From Nageia nagi (taxonomy: Eukaryota; Pinophyta): a DNA stretch of 64,000 nucleotides. Under the pieces are notes generated by a model. The model was not told the origin of the DNA and did no database searches. It worked only from the letters and a program-made list of their open reading frames with translations. The stretch spans positions 21,638,001-21,702,000 of the forward strand of contig JBITNC010000002.1 of NCBI GenBank assembly GCA_050084985.1, given 5' to 3'. Shown one piece after another: positions 22,938-36,198 of this stretch. The position numbers and the translations under genes are program-made. Each line of letters begins with the position of its first letter. Position 1 is the stretch's first letter.

Positions 22938-24788
22938 TTATGAATATGTCATATATAATATTGGTTTATAGTGTCCAAATGGTTAATAGAATAATTAGCC
23001 ATGATAAATAAGTCTAGATATTGAATCCTATCGAACATGCTTCCAATTTTAGTTTAACACATATATCTCATTATTTGCACTATTGTAATGATTGTATACA
23101 AACTACGAGCCATACTAAAGAAAGCCTAAGACCCATGGGTATGAAAGCATGTCATCTGCTATGCTACTAATATATACAAAGAATGAATTTCCTGTAGAAG
23201 AAAGCAAAGCACTAGTCCAACAAAATAATCACTTTACACTATTGTTGCTTGAATATTTAACTGTACTTACATATTTGGTTTGAAATGTTGCTTCTTCATT
23301 TATAGTCCAACCTTATGCAATTGTTAACAAATGATAATCATACCAACCTATCGTACAATAAATAGTAGAGACTAATCTAAGTACTAGATTATAGTTTTGG
23401 TGTAGCCTTGACGTTAAGATTAGATTTTTCTCACATAAAGGATCTCGGTTTTATGTATTTTTGGCTTTTATCTTAAACAAATCTACTAAGTCTTTATCTA
23501 TTTTAGATCTATCACACATCCCATTATCTTCAACAATCCAAAAATTATATTTGTCACTTTGATCATTCTTCTCCTGTATCTTTCTATTTCTCCATGGTTT
23601 TCTTGCTTAACAATAACCAAACGAATCCTCACTTCAACCTAACAAACCATCACTCTAAAAATGATCATGTAACTTAACAAATCGTCACTTTAAGCTAATG
23701 ATATGTCACTCTAAAAATGGTCATGTTACTAAACGAATCATTTGAATAGTTGGTATTTTGTTCTAGTCAAAATAGTTAGTAACTAAATGAATTATCTAGC
23801 TTACTTGATGAATCGTCACTAATTCGAGATTTGGTCCAAATTTTTTGATCAAACAGATCGTAACATGCTCTTGCAACTAAAATGGTCCTTACTCATTAAG
23901 TCAATTGTTCGTCATGTATAACCAAAGTAATAGTCAAGTCTTTCTTACATTCCAAAATAATGCGTGTAATATTTAGTGACTATTGGATGTCGGTATAATA
24001 TGTATATATATCAAATACTAGTGGTTATTTAGTTGGTGATATAATTTTTCTTTATTATTTCAAAGCTAAAGCGTGTAATCTAAATTTCTTAAAATTGCTT
24101 AAAATGAGTTGATTATGTTATCTTAAATAATTAAAAATAAGTTAAAATTTAGATGATTAAAGAGTAAGGCAAATCCCTACGAATTTGAAAAAACCTTAAT
24201 TGAAGTTTAAAATATTTGCTTATTTATGATGAATCACCCCTATTATTTTCCCTTCTTTTAGCATTTTTAGACATATGTTTAAAATATCTAAGCTAGTATT
24301 AAGCCAATGGTTGAAATTGATTTACAACAATAACATTTGTATTAATGAATGGTTGAAACAAATCCATAACTTTATTTATCATATTTTATTATTGTTTCAT
24401 ATTTACTTGTTAAATTATAATTTTTTATAACTATTTATTACATCTTTCTTTATAATTTTGAAATATAATTATTTAATAATGATTATATAGTATATTAAAT
24501 TATTTAATCTGGACAATTTGAAATTATACCTTTCAATATTTTGGAGATATATATTTAAAATATTTAAATCAATTTATAAACATTAATATATCTTGCAATG
24601 GTTTTAAAGATTGAAACTCTTAGTTATTTAACATTTAAAATACATTCATTTATACAAAATACTCCATTAGATCAACTCATGCTCAGCATTGACAGGTTCC
24701 AATCCATGGAACCAGAGGACGTGTTCTGTTAGCGTCCTCAGCAGATCTCGTGATATTATATTCGCATTACATATACATTATGCTATGA
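22938..24788. other. Intergenic AT-rich DNA
   Basis: No gene recognised. A local direct repeat with ~55-bp spacing occurs at about 23651-23745 (CACTCTAAAAATGATCATG and a near copy). The right part, to the poly(A) signals of the P450 gene, is very AT-rich. Confidence 0.45.
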
Positions 24789-24798
24789 TTTATTTATT
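24789..24798 (-). terminator. Poly(A) signals of the P450 gene
   Basis: Two overlapping AATAAA hexamers on the minus strand (24798-24793 and 24794-24789), about 115 nt after the stop codon at 24914. Position and sequence fit a plant near-upstream element. Confidence 0.5.
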
Positions 24799-24913
24799 TT
24801 AAGAGCATGATGAACTTGCTTAATCCTGGAACTATTGGAAAAACATGTAAGCAGAGACTTGCACCTTGGAGAATTATGAGGGACTGGAAATAAAGTCGGA
24901 AACGGAGAGGAGG

Positions 24914-27591
24914 TCAGTCGTAGAGGGAGAGAGGCAGCCGAGGAGCGGCGACCGCGACGAGCGGCACGGCCTTCTGAAGGGTGAGACCGAACGCCTCCTT
25001 CATGTCCAACTTCGCCGGCATCTGCCCCGCCGGCAGCGACCAGTGGAAGGAATGGATGAGCGTGGCCAACATGAGCTGCACCATCCGAATGCCCAGACTC
25101 ATTCCCGCGCATATGCGCCTCCCCGCTCCGAACGGTATCACCTCAAAGTCAGTACCCCTCACGTCCACGCTGGACCCCACAAACCGATCCGGGTCGAACT
25201 CCAGGGGCCGGTCCCACACCTCCGGGTCGCGCTGGATGCCCCACGCATTCACCATCAGCCGTGCATTCTTCGGAATGTGGTATCCCTCTATCTCGCACGC
25301 CTCCGCCGCCATACGTGGCAGCAGCAGAGGCGTCGATGGGTGCAGCCGGAACGTCTCCTTCACCACGGCTTGCAGGTAGGGAAGGTTTGGGAGGTCGGAC
25401 TCGTTCAGCTTCCGATGCCGTCCTACCACCGCCTCCATTTCCCGTTTGCAATTTTCCATTATTTGTGGGTTGCGGATCAGTTCGGACATCGCCCACTCCA
25501 CCGTGCTCGATGAGGTATCCGTTCCCGCAGTGAAAAGGTCCTGCATATCAAGCAAAATATATTCAAGGCATCATTTAATGCATACATGTGGAGAAAGCCT
25601 TGACAAAGTTTCAGATCCCTGCTGCATTTAATGTCAACAGGGCCCGGGGGTTTGTTTAATTACACTATTTGGTTGTTTTCGAGTGGAACTCTATATATAG
25701 CTGTGGAGTACTATGGATTATTGATGATTCATACACTGGTAGAACGTACTCCAGCTGGATAACAGAAGACCCACATCTCCCAGAACGTTATACGTATGTT
25801 CACATTGAAATGGCAACAAAGTTGTTATCAAAATTCATAGAATGAAGAATAGTTGTCAAGATTGGCAAAGCCTGATTAGAAGCGGTTACAGAGCACTTTC
25901 TATGTACAGGACATTATATTATATATTTATATGCATCTCTACAAGTTCTTTCAACCTAACGCAGGGTTTAGACTTCACGGTCCCAGATGGAGACCTATTC
26001 CGATAAGGAATCAGAATCAGGCTCAAAAAAATGCCTACGTACTAATAAGTTAGTCTTAATCTGGAAAACTATAATTTGATAGCTGAACCAGGGTTACCTG
26101 GAGGCAGTCGTTGTTTCAAATTCTAGCCTGTCAATGTCTTTCGCAGCACCATTTTGTTCTCCAACTTAGTTTCCTTTCTGTAGTGCGACTCATAAACAGA
26201 TTCAGCTTCTAGCTAGGTTTTCAGTACTCTTCAATAAAACAACATAAACTTGCAAGCAAGTCTGGCCAGTGTTTCAAGTTTATTCTAACCTTAGTGAAAT
26301 CTACGAATCCATACAATGTCTTAAGTCCTGAGAATCGAATCTGACACAGTCAGCAAGTTATACCTGTTAGATAATACCAATGACAAAATTATCACGAATA
26401 ACAGGCAGAGCACAGTGGCTCGGAAAGACTTAAACCCTCTGCTAGAACTAGGCCAAACGATTCCATTAACCAGAATTCCGAAAGCAAGCAGAGTAGTACC
26501 TTACTTTTCTTTTGAAAGTCCCACGATGCCTCTCGTTAGGGGAATTGCTTAATGTCCTTAAGGATTCCTATTTCTTGACACACATCCCAAAAACCAATTC
26601 TGAAGAATTCTTTATCCTAAAAAACAGAAATTTAAGAGTTTTATCTTACCAACAGAAGTGCCTTCATGTCTGTGTCAGTCAACTTCCCGCCTTCTCCATC
26701 GGCGTTATTTCTGAGCGCAAGAAGCGCACTCAGAAAATCCTTCTTCCCATTAACTCCACCCGCGGAGGAGGAGACAGCCTCATGCTCCGCCATCCTCTTC
26801 CCAAAAAAGTCATCAAACCTATCATGCAATTTCCTCATCTTGGCCTGCACTCCCTGCAAGTCCAGCCACGCCAAGGACGGCACAAAATCCCCTATATTAA
26901 ACACCCCAGCCAGCACCATCATTTCCACCACCATCTCCCTAAACTCGTTAGCCGCCCGCCCGCCCTCGGAATCGAACACCCTTTTACTCAACATCACCTG
27001 CCCCAGAACATTAGCCGTGCAGACATTCAACAATTCCCCCAAATTCACCGCCTCACCGCGCCGCTGGTGGCGGAGGATCGACTTCACGAGCTCCCCGACC
27101 TCCGCCTGCCGAACGGGCTGGAGATCTTCCAAAGCCTTGCCGGCAAATAGATGCACATTACACACCTTTCGCAGCATTCTCCAGCGGGGACCGTAGGGAG
27201 CCCACACCATGTCGTTGGAATCATAAGCCATATATTTTGCACCAGCATTCCCGGGCCGGTTGGAGAAGTTGGCATCGTTGGTTTTGAAAAAGGCCTCGGC
27301 TATTTTGGGGGAGGAGGCGATGATGGTGTCGGCGGTGCCCAACTTCATGTACATGAGAGGACCATACTGTTTGGAGAGGTGGAAGAGAGAACTATGGGGC
27401 GTCGTTCCAAGGAGAGGGAGGCTGCCGATGACCGGCCATCCGGATGGACCGGGTGGAAGCCGTCTCCTCCGAATCCCATTCACAATATAGACCACTCCCA
27501 CTATGAACAAAACCAACAAAAATCCCGCCTGCGTAATGCTCACAGGAAGAGAATTCACTAAACTCGTTACAGAATCCATCACAAAACGCAT
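24914..27591 (-). CDS. Cytochrome P450, CYP75 family, flavonoid 3'-hydroxylase-like
   Basis: Two exons, 27591-26650 and 25540-24914, join in phase 0 at G|GTAAGA ... ATGCAG|GAC and give 522 residues, normal for the family. An N-terminal membrane anchor (about residues 21-39) is followed by [13 protein letters not shown] (41-53). The I-helix AGTDTSS is at 319-325, KETFR (ExxR) at 375-379, and the heme loop [10 protein letters not shown] at 451-460 with Cys458. [20 protein letters not shown] is typical of CYP75 enzymes, which hydroxylate the flavonoid B ring at the ER using NADPH-P450 reductase. The C-terminal half, with [16 protein letters not shown], resembles F3'H (CYP75B); the N-terminal half also recalls F3'5'H (CYP75A). 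The SRS6 segment [11 protein letters not shown] has Thr501, the residue usual in F3'H. No stops or frameshifts. A second Met at residue 5 is an alternative start. The family is firm; substrate is inference. Confidence 0.9.
25541..26649 (-). other. Single intron of the P450 gene (1109 bp)
   Basis: Begins GTAAGATAAA after codon 314 and ends with the pyrimidine-rich TTGCTTGATATGCAG before codon 315. It sits just before the I-helix, a common intron position in A-type plant P450 genes. No insertion or inner gene is evident. Confidence 0.85.
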
Positions 27592-27639
27592 CTCTCAGAC
27601 ACGTGATGACTCGTGGATTTCATTTGTGGTTTGGCACTT

Positions 27640-27720
27640 CTTCCATGAATAAATACGTGGGGGGTACTATTTTTTTTGTCATTTGGTAAATCCAACGGTC
27701 AAATTCTACCTACAACCGAG
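27640..27720 (-). promoter_or_regulatory. Putative core promoter and MYB/W-box-like motifs of the P450 gene
   Basis: On the minus strand a TATTTAT box (27655-27649) lies about 58 nt before the ATG, directly after an ACGT-core G-box-like CCACGTA (27660-27654). Further upstream are TTGACC (W-box core) and ACCGTTGG (MYB-type) within 27702-27691. On the plus strand CTACCTACAACC (27707-27718) resembles AC elements bound by R2R3-MYBs. MYB/bHLH control is normal for flavonoid genes; relevance here is inference. Confidence 0.35.
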
Positions 27721-28434
27721 AACAGTGTTCCGGCACGCCTTATTTATGATTTTTCTGATCCATCTACCATTCCCGTTGAAGGGGTGGTGGAGGAGCAGAG
27801 TGGTGCCACCGGCGATTCAGTGGACGGCTTAGGAACAACTACCCCTCTGGTTTGAATTTTGGGCTCATCACATGGGGATTAGGTACCAGTTTCAAGATTT
27901 ATTAAGATTTTTTTATCCTACGAAGAAGATCGCTCTAAGAGATACTTCAATTGGTATTTAGTGTTACAAAAGTAAAAGGAGATGCTTATTTATTTTAAAA
28001 AAAAAGGTTTTTTATTTGGATAGTGTCAGAAAGGCTTATCATTAATATACTTTTTTATTTTTTGGGGTTTGAACTTAGGATGTTTTTTAGAGGGAGGTAT
28101 TCTCAATCATCAACATATCATCTTTACGGATTTAAAGAAACTTCTGGAGTCCCTCTTAGGTCGTCAGCCACAAGAATTTTTGGTGTCGGTGCGAGTAGCT
28201 ACATTTTGTAAGGACTTCAGAAGCATGTTTTGACTATTGAATTGGTTTGATGTCCCTATTTTCGTAAGCTTTTTTGGTCAATCGATATATATATTTCACT
28301 ATATTTTTTTAGTCAATTGGCATGTATAATTGGAAAAATCCTCATCTAGTTGTATGATTTCAATTTTGAGTTTCTTGAATAAACCCGTTTGTAAATGGAT
28401 TTGGGCTTCATTTAAAACCTTTTTATTAATTTTT
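27721..28434. other. Intergenic, upstream of the P450 gene
   Basis: No gene or repeat recognised. A short GC-richer patch (27775-27850) holds no long frame. Confidence 0.4.
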
Positions 28435-28482
28435 GTATATATATATATATATATATAATTAATTAATTAATTAATTAATTAA
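28435..28482. repeat. Compound microsatellite (TA)n-(AATT)n
   Basis: A (TA) dinucleotide tract of about 11 units runs directly into about six tandem AATT/ATTA units. Likely polymorphic in length. Confidence 0.9.
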
Positions 28483-29429
28483 AGTTTGTTTATTTATACA
28501 AAAATAAGTTATAAGTTAATCATATAAAGCATTAGGACATGGGAGAAGGTTGACGGAATTGATCTATGTTTCACCCTATTCTATAATAAGGAGACGTAAG
28601 GGAGGAGTGTTATCTCTACATATCCTTAATTTTTTCATTTCTAGCTTATCTAAATTTTTTCATTTCTAGCTTATCCATGATTAAATTAGATATCTTCTTG
28701 ATCCCATGAATTTTTCAATGATGAAGCCTTCATATATTTATTCTTTAGTATATGGATCAAATTATTCAGGATTATAAATTGTATTATGCCATTGTCTATT
28801 TCAGGATCGAATGAGACATCAATGGCTACCTTGGCTCTTGCTCAAAGTTAAAGAGGCTTGACTAGTTGATCAAATTCTACCTCAAGTTAAGAGTGTCTAT
28901 GATAGTTTTTTGGGAAATAGTAAAGAGAAAAGGAAGGAGAAATTAGAGGGAATCAAGGGGGTAAGAAAAAAGTGAGTAGAGAGGGAAAAGTGAAAAGGTG
29001 CACATAGGAATGAACAAATGATTAGGTAAGCGAGCGAAAAGGGGAGAGTAGCAATCAAAAAGCAGGAGGGAGCAAAGTGGGGGAAGCATAGGGAGAACAT
29101 AGGAAAGATCACTTATGCAACAAAAGGAATGGGTCCATTATAAGTAGCTAAAGGGCATATGAATATTCTTTTTATAGAGGATATATGCATCGATGCATAG
29201 AGAGAAGGACCCAAGACACCCATTTACCCTAACATAAGTCAAAGAGAAGAGTTAAGGATCCATAAACCTTCAATCTCGAAGATTAGTTATAGAACACCCC
29301 TACTAAGATAAGTTTTTTTAAGTTATTACATATTTCTGAAGCTCATATAAATGTTTTAATGGAAGCTTTAAGGAACACTCAATTATATGCTAATGTCTTA
29401 GCTACTAATATATTTTCATAATGATTTAA
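28483..29429. other. Intergenic, possible 5' remnant of the next gypsy element
   Basis: No gene recognised. Purine-rich stretches at 28900-29110 produce a hydrophobic antisense frame without meaning. Part may be decayed gag of the element that follows, but no motif supports this. Confidence 0.35.
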
Positions 29430-32400
29430 ATATAGTTCTAAAGTACATATGGTTAGTTTTCAAGATGAGGAGATTCCTAGCAATGATGTGGTAGAAAAAT
29501 ATATAACATTTTACATCAAAGTAAAAATGTTTAGAAATACATTAAAAAGGGTGTTAGTAGATACAATCTTAAATGTAAATATTTATTCATTGGTTTTCTT
29601 ACAAACATTCCCTTAAGCATTGAGTTAAATCAAGAAAACTTATATACACATTAAGGGATTTGATAGTATTGAAAAATCATGCATGGGTGTTAGTAGATTG
29701 TTCATGTTGTAGAAGGTAATATGGTTCCTATCATAGAATTATCCAAAAAAATACAAATACAAAGAAAATAAATCTAATCATAGAGGTTGATCTGAGTGTG
29801 TATCGATTTGATGATATGGATCATATCTTGCAAGCTTTCAAAAATATTGATCATCTTGTATCAGAAGTTGTACACGAACATACCTTGATGTGTCAATATA
29901 TGAAATAGGTCAAAAATCAAGATACCCTAGATGGTCTAGATATATTATTTCAAGATTTGAGTCTAACACAACTTTTAGTTTTAGTTGTAGAGAAGAAAGA
30001 GAAACCTAAGACAGAATTAGATGTGATGGAAAGCAAGAAGGATAAAGTGAGTGTGCATTTGAATGAGATAAATATGAATTTTGATTTTTTGAATAATTAT
30101 TTGAAAATATGTGATTATAAAGGAAAAGCATTAGGAAAAAGTAAGCAAGGTATGCCATCTTTTCCTACAAATTCAAGATAAGCACTTAAGAGGATATTCA
30201 ATCTTGGATATGATTAGAAGTCTTCCTAAGATTAAAAAAAAAATAGCATATGATGAACCTTATTTAGATGGATTATTGGGATTGGTTTGCATGATTCAAA
30301 TATTTGATGAATCGGGTTAATTTTTAGATGAAGATGGGCCTTTTCCAATTGATGACTTTGAGAACAATAATTCCTTATTAGAGTATATTGTAGGAAGAAG
30401 TGAATTCCATCAATCAAGTGATAAAATAAAATACTAAATTCATTTACATCCTCATTCCAATTTTAGAGTTGAATCAACCACCTCGAAGGACATAAAAAGT
30501 CCCCCCTACTACACTAAACTACTCTTATTTGTCTTTTATTTAGGATTAGGTCTAGGTAGTTAGGGGAAAAGGGATTTGTTCTTTTTATTATTTGGAGTTA
30601 TTTATGTTATACTGGTGCATAGAAATTAATAGTAGCACATCAATGTATTATTTTGAAGAGAAACTAATGTTGAGTTTATTATGCATGGTTGGGAGTGTTT
30701 CCCATCCTACCCCAATTGAGTGATGAAAACATATTAATAGATTTATAGATTAGACCTAAGAAGATATTAAAATGGGATTTTGGTTAGATGAGGAAGAAAA
30801 ATGGATCTATTAAAAAAAATTAGTGATTATTTTGAGATGTTTGCTTGTGATTATGATGATACGCTTGGTTTGGATCGTAAATTTGTAACACTGCTTATTT
30901 GTTAGATGATAACAAACTTATAACTTAAAAGCTTAGAAAAATGAACATAAGTAATGCTTTTTTTATTAAGAAAGAAATTGACAATTATTTGAAAGTTGGT
31001 TTCATTAGACTTGTATATTACTCTCCATGGATATCTATTGTAGTTCTTGTAGCAAATCTTGATGGAGAAGTAATATGTTATACAAACTTTAGGGACATTA
31101 ACAAAGCTTGTACTAAGGATATGTTTCCACTCCTTAATATAAATGTGATTATTGATTCTACGATTAGTCATGAGATACTCTTTTTCATAGATGGATTTTT
31201 TAGTTACAATTACATTAGAATCAATAAATATGATCAACACAAAATAAACTTTGTGACTCCATGGGGTACATTTTTCTATGTGGTGATAACTTTTGGTTTA
31301 AAAAATGTAAGAGCAACATACTAAAGAGCTATAGTATCTTTATCATATGATCTAATTCATAAAACCATGGAGGTTTATGTGGATGGGATCTTATCTAAGT
31401 TAAAGAAAAGAAAGGATCATATTAAGGATTTGAGAGAAATTTTTAAAAGATTGAGAAGTAGAATTTGAGATTAGAATCATCTAAGTATGCATTTGTATTA
31501 TCTTCAAGTGAATTGCTTAGGTTTATTGTGTTAAGAAGGGGGACTGAGGTAGATCCTAAAAAAGTGAATGCAATTAAAGAAATGCCTCTTTTAAGGAAAT
31601 ATCTAATTGATAAGAAGATTCATTTCTCAATTTTTTGATAGAAAAAACCCATTTTAATATTTATTGAAGAAGGTTGAGAAGTTCATTTGGGATTAGAAGT
31701 GTTAAAAGGACTTTGAAAACTTAAAGAGGTATCTTCTTAATGTTCCTATTTTAGATCCTCTCAATAATGTAAATTCTTTATTGCTTTATGTTTCAACTAC
31801 ATTGATAACATTAGAGATAATGATTTCCTAGAAACATGATGAGAATAAGGAAAGAAAAGTTTGCTACATTAGTAAGATATTGTTTGATTATGAGACAAGA
31901 TACACATCGATAGAGAATTCATTATTTATAATTATTTTTTAAACATAAAAGTGAAGACATTATATGTTGGCAAATACCACTTCTGTGATAGCTTAGGTAG
32001 AGCCTCTTAGATATTTGATGTCAAAATCCCATCTCTTAAGAAGAGTTGTAAAATTGGTGATGTTATTGCAAGAATTTAACCTTATTTTTCTTTTCGAAAA
32101 ATATATCAAGGAACAAGAAATTATATATTTTATTGTTTAGCATGTAGGAGATAGTTATTTTATAGTAAGAGAAGCATTTACAAATTTGTATGTGAATAAT
32201 GAGGAATTAGTTTTATACACCAATGTACCATTCTTGAATAAAAGCATTCAAAGGTTTTTACTAGTTTCTCAAAAGATGATGAATGGAATCTATACTTTGA
32301 TAGTTCAAGGAGCATTAACATAGAAGGACCATTCATTGTACTTATAAATCCTCATGGTGATATTATTCATAAATCATATAGGTTGAGTTTTGAGTCAACT

Positions 32401-35115
32401 AATAATATGATTGAGTATGAAGATTTGATATTAGGGTTGAAGTCTACTATTCTCTTAAAAGTATAGAGGATAAAGATCTATGGAGATTCATAATTGGTTA
32501 TGACTAAATTAAGTGGTATTTATAATACAAAAGATGAGAAATTGGTTCTCTATAAGGAGATAATTTTAGGATTGCTGATGTGCTTTTAGAAATATGAAAT
32601 TGAAAATATCCTAATAGAAAATAATAGGTATGTTGATGCAATGGCTACAACATCTTCATTAGATCCAATCAAGATTGAAGATGAGGAAACCATTCTCACT
32701 ATCAAAAATTTGAGTAAGATTCTCATGATTATGTTGCTAATGATTTTGTTGAAGATCATAATTTTTTAGCTACTTTCTTTCCTATATGTGAATGGTAAGG
32801 AGATATCTATGATAATTTAAAATAAGGAATACTTCCAAGTAATTTTTTTATTTATTAATGGGTTAATTTTGTATTAATAAAAAAATCGTAAAGTTTATAA
32901 GGATCTTCACAAACCATTATAGCTATAAAATCTAAATTTACTTGCTACAATCTATCCTTAAATCAAATATTTGGGGAAAAAATATAAGTTTTACCCATCA
33001 TATTGATTGAATAGTTCCAAAATTCATATTTTTTCACTTTGTTTCAATTTCAAAACTCATCGCTTTATCTGTGTTCTGAATTTTCCTATGTGGCATACTT
33101 CGATCCTAGTCAAAGAACTGAAATTTGAAAATCAAAATTTTTATCTCTTATCCATGCATGGAGAATGAAGCCTTTATAACATTTGATCAAATTTGATTCC
33201 TAATTGAAATTCATCCACCCAAAACCTAGGAATATGAGCTAAGCATTCAGAGTTATTCTTCATTATTCACCATTATTTCCTTAGCATAAGGTAAACAAGA
33301 TGGTTTGAATGTGAAGCTTGATCTACATCCCATTATTAGAGAAAATAGAAATACTCATGACTACCCTGTAGGCCTTCTATCATGAACCTTGATCACCCCT
33401 TAAGCATGCCTTAGGTTTTCAGTCCTCTCTACAATGCTCTAAAGCACTAGCTCCATTTGATATTTGTGGTTCTATTATGCTCCATCAAATTAAGATAGGA
33501 AAAATTATAATCATATCAAAATATTAAGATCTTACAATGTGTTCCAAACAAATATGTAGATCCTTAACATTGATGGATGATAAATACCATCACTCCAATG
33601 TTGCATAAAAACTATTGAAATATTTATGAATACTTGTTATCTCCCAAAATCATTCCCTCGCATCCACAAGATGTCCATACAGTGCTTCATAAGAAACACA
33701 CACATCATAAAATAGTCCATTTCACATGACCTCACATAGTGTCCATCCTTTCCTTACAAGGTTTTCTCCCAAGAGACCACCCACTCATCCTTTCAATGTT
33801 TCTATAGATAATCATCCAAATCCTTCAAACCTCATCTAGTCACTCATCTCTAGCCAGTCCACTCATCTAGATGTTCCTCATCCTTCATCCTAACGCTATA
33901 GCTTATCCCTCTAGAATAAACAAATGTTAAATAAAATATCATCCAAGTATGTTATTATTAGATATTTTCTATATAGAAGGTAATTTAATTATACTTTATT
34001 AATATATCTTCATCCACATGAAACTAATGCAACTATAGAACAAGCTCATGATGGTATTTATGGTGGATATTTTAATGCTAAAAGACTTTACTTGATATTT
34101 TTAAGGTTAGGATATTATTATCCTTCTATGAATAATGATTATTATGAGCATGTTATGAAATATAAGCAATATAAAAAAATGCAAATTTGCATCCATCTCC
34201 CTCATGTAAGTTGCATTCCATACTATCTCATTAGTTTTTCTCTATTTGGGCACTTAGTTTTATAGACAAACTCAATCCAATATCAAGGAAAGGGAATAAG
34301 CTTATCATTATAGCCACAAAATATTTTACAAAATGGGTAGAAGCCATTCCATTGAAATCTTCTAAGGGTAATAAAATAATAGCTTTTTCTTGTTGAGAAT
34401 ATCATAACAAGATTTGGAGTATCATTTTATTTTTTTATGGATAATGGACCAAACTTTAGGGGTAAGGAATTAAAAGTATTTTGAGGAGTTTCACATTAAG
34501 AAAAATTTCTTGATTGCTTATTATCCTCAATGAAATGGCTTAGCAAAAGCTACTAACAAGGCTATTGTTAGTATTTTTAGAAAAAATAATAGTCATAAAG
34601 AAATGTAAAGATTGGTATCATCAAATTATATATGCATTTGGGAATATAGAACAAGTATAAGGATAGGTATAGGGGTAAATCCATTCTTATTATTGTATGG
34701 GAATTAGGTTATTGTTCATTTGGAGTTAGAAATTCCCTCCTTGAGATTATCATTGGAAGAATACATTCTAGAAGAAGATAAGGGAAGAGAAAGATTGACA
34801 TTTTTAGAGGCTTTGGATGAAAAATGAGTTAATGCTTTAGAACATCTTTGTGTATATCAAAACAAAGTTAAGAAAGCATACAACAAGAAGATTAAACCTA
34901 AGGAGTTTCAAGTAGGAGATTTATTCCTTAGGGAAAATCAAGCTAAGACAAAAGCATTTGAGAAAGAAAAATAGGTAAGTTTGAGCCAAATTGGATATAC
35001 TCTTATATTATTGTAGACATTTATGACCTAAAGGCATACAAATTATCAATAATTGAAGGCAAAGAGTTAAAGAATCTCATAAATATCATGGATCTTAAGA
35101 AATGTTATGCATAGC
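29430..35115 (+). pseudogene. Degenerate Ty3/gypsy pol (protease, RT, RNase H, integrase)
   Basis: Fragments appear in standard gypsy order on the plus strand with many stops and frameshifts. Protease-like sequence (KRVLVDTILNVNIYSLVF) is near 29550-29600. RT starts around 30970, with CYTNFRDINKACTKDMFPL (31075-31131), FIDGFFSYN (about 31183-31209) and FVTPWGTFFYVVITFGLKN. The catalytic box reads YVDG (31376-31387) in place of YVDD. RNase H follows (WNLYFDSSRSIN near 32285), then the integrase zinc-binding region (HETNATIEQAHDGIYGG, about 34020) and integrase core (TKYFTKWVEAIPLKSS near 34315). The order and wording suggest the Tat lineage. About 1.1 kb at 32870-33970 between RNase H and integrase has no pol similarity and may be a later insertion. 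LTRs were not found. Confidence 0.8.
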
Positions 35116-35899
35116 AGGGGCACCTTGGTATTTTTTGCAATTTTATTTTATTTTCCATAGAAATATTTGGGGATAGGAAGGTTATCGGTACAAAGTTCAA
35201 AGAGCTTTAGTAGTTTCTTAGTTCAGTTTCTAGTATGTTAGTGCATTGCAATACGTTAATAACTTGCAAATAACCTCCAATAAGTATTTTCAAATTTTAG
35301 AATTTTAGTAGCTTATGTAACAATGAGCATTTCTCTATTTCATAAATTTATCATTATTAGCCTCCAAGTCATCATAAAAATTAGTAAAAAGAATCCTTAT
35401 GATATTAGAAAAAATGTTGGTTCTTATCTTTTTCAATTTCTTCTCCATTGAATGGGGAAAAAACTTATAAACTTTTAAGTTATGTCACTTAATAAAGACT
35501 ATTCAAAAGAAAATCCTTTCTATAATGATACACCAATCTACCATTTCTATGAGGCTTTCAAGTTCAAGATTTCCAGCATAGCTAGTAAGGATAATATGTA
35601 TATTTATAAATGTTCATAAAATGAAGTTAACAAATGACAAAGGTAAGTGCACATATGTTTCTTTGTACTTTATCTTATTAATCTAAGTATTTTAGTATTT
35701 TCAAAAACAATGATATTCTAGCAATGCACATCAAGTATTTTGAGAAGTATTTTACTTTCATTGATTTGAAAAATAAAATTATTATATATATAGGTTTTGG
35801 ACAAACCAAAAAAAAATTGTGCTAAATATAAACTCAAGTTGCATGATCACAACTTATTGCAAATCAATCCATAAAGAAAAATAAACATTCTAATTATAC
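35116..35899. other. Downstream remnant of the gypsy element or intergenic DNA
   Basis: No gene recognised. Follows the end of the integrase remnant, so it may include the 3' untranslated region and a decayed LTR of that element, but I could not match it to a second copy in the window. Confidence 0.35.
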
Positions 35900-36198
35900 C
35901 CTATCATACTAAATGTCAATTGGGTGAAACTAACATCCAAAATCGAAACATGTAATCTAAACTAGAAGTTGAAAAAATGACATCTCGCATATGCTAAAAA
36001 TGGAACTGTAAGCTTTGTTTATAGGCGCCCTGCACTTGGTATTAGAACGCATTGCACTGAGAGTGAGGCACACTATGCTTGGGATGAAACCATGAGGCTC
36101 ACTACGCCTAGGGTGAAGTGAACTATGCCTAGGAGTGAAAGGTTGAAAATATAGAAAACACAAGCTTGGACCTCGAACTACAAGCTAAGTTTTCAACA
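35900..36198 (-). repeat. 3' LTR-like sequence of an older Ty1/copia element (Copia-X)
   Basis: On the minus strand this starts at 36198 with TGTTGAAAACTTAGC directly after a polypurine tract (CAAGGGGGAGAA, 36210-36199), which is what a 3' LTR start looks like. It differs from the LTRs of Copia-1 and of the element ending at 48504, so it is another family. The left boundary is not determined; 35900 is approximate. The CACTATGCCTAGG-like phrase repeats inside (36070-36135). Confidence 0.5.

Noticed and set aside
24866-25513. 215-codon open frame antisense to P450 exon 2
   Set aside because: It mirrors the GC-rich P450 coding strand; the translation is compositionally odd and the opposite strand has all P450 motifs.
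26512-27196. Two plus-strand frames of 176-212 codons over P450 exon 1
   Set aside because: Shadows of the real exon; the 212-codon frame also runs across the splice site and into the intron.
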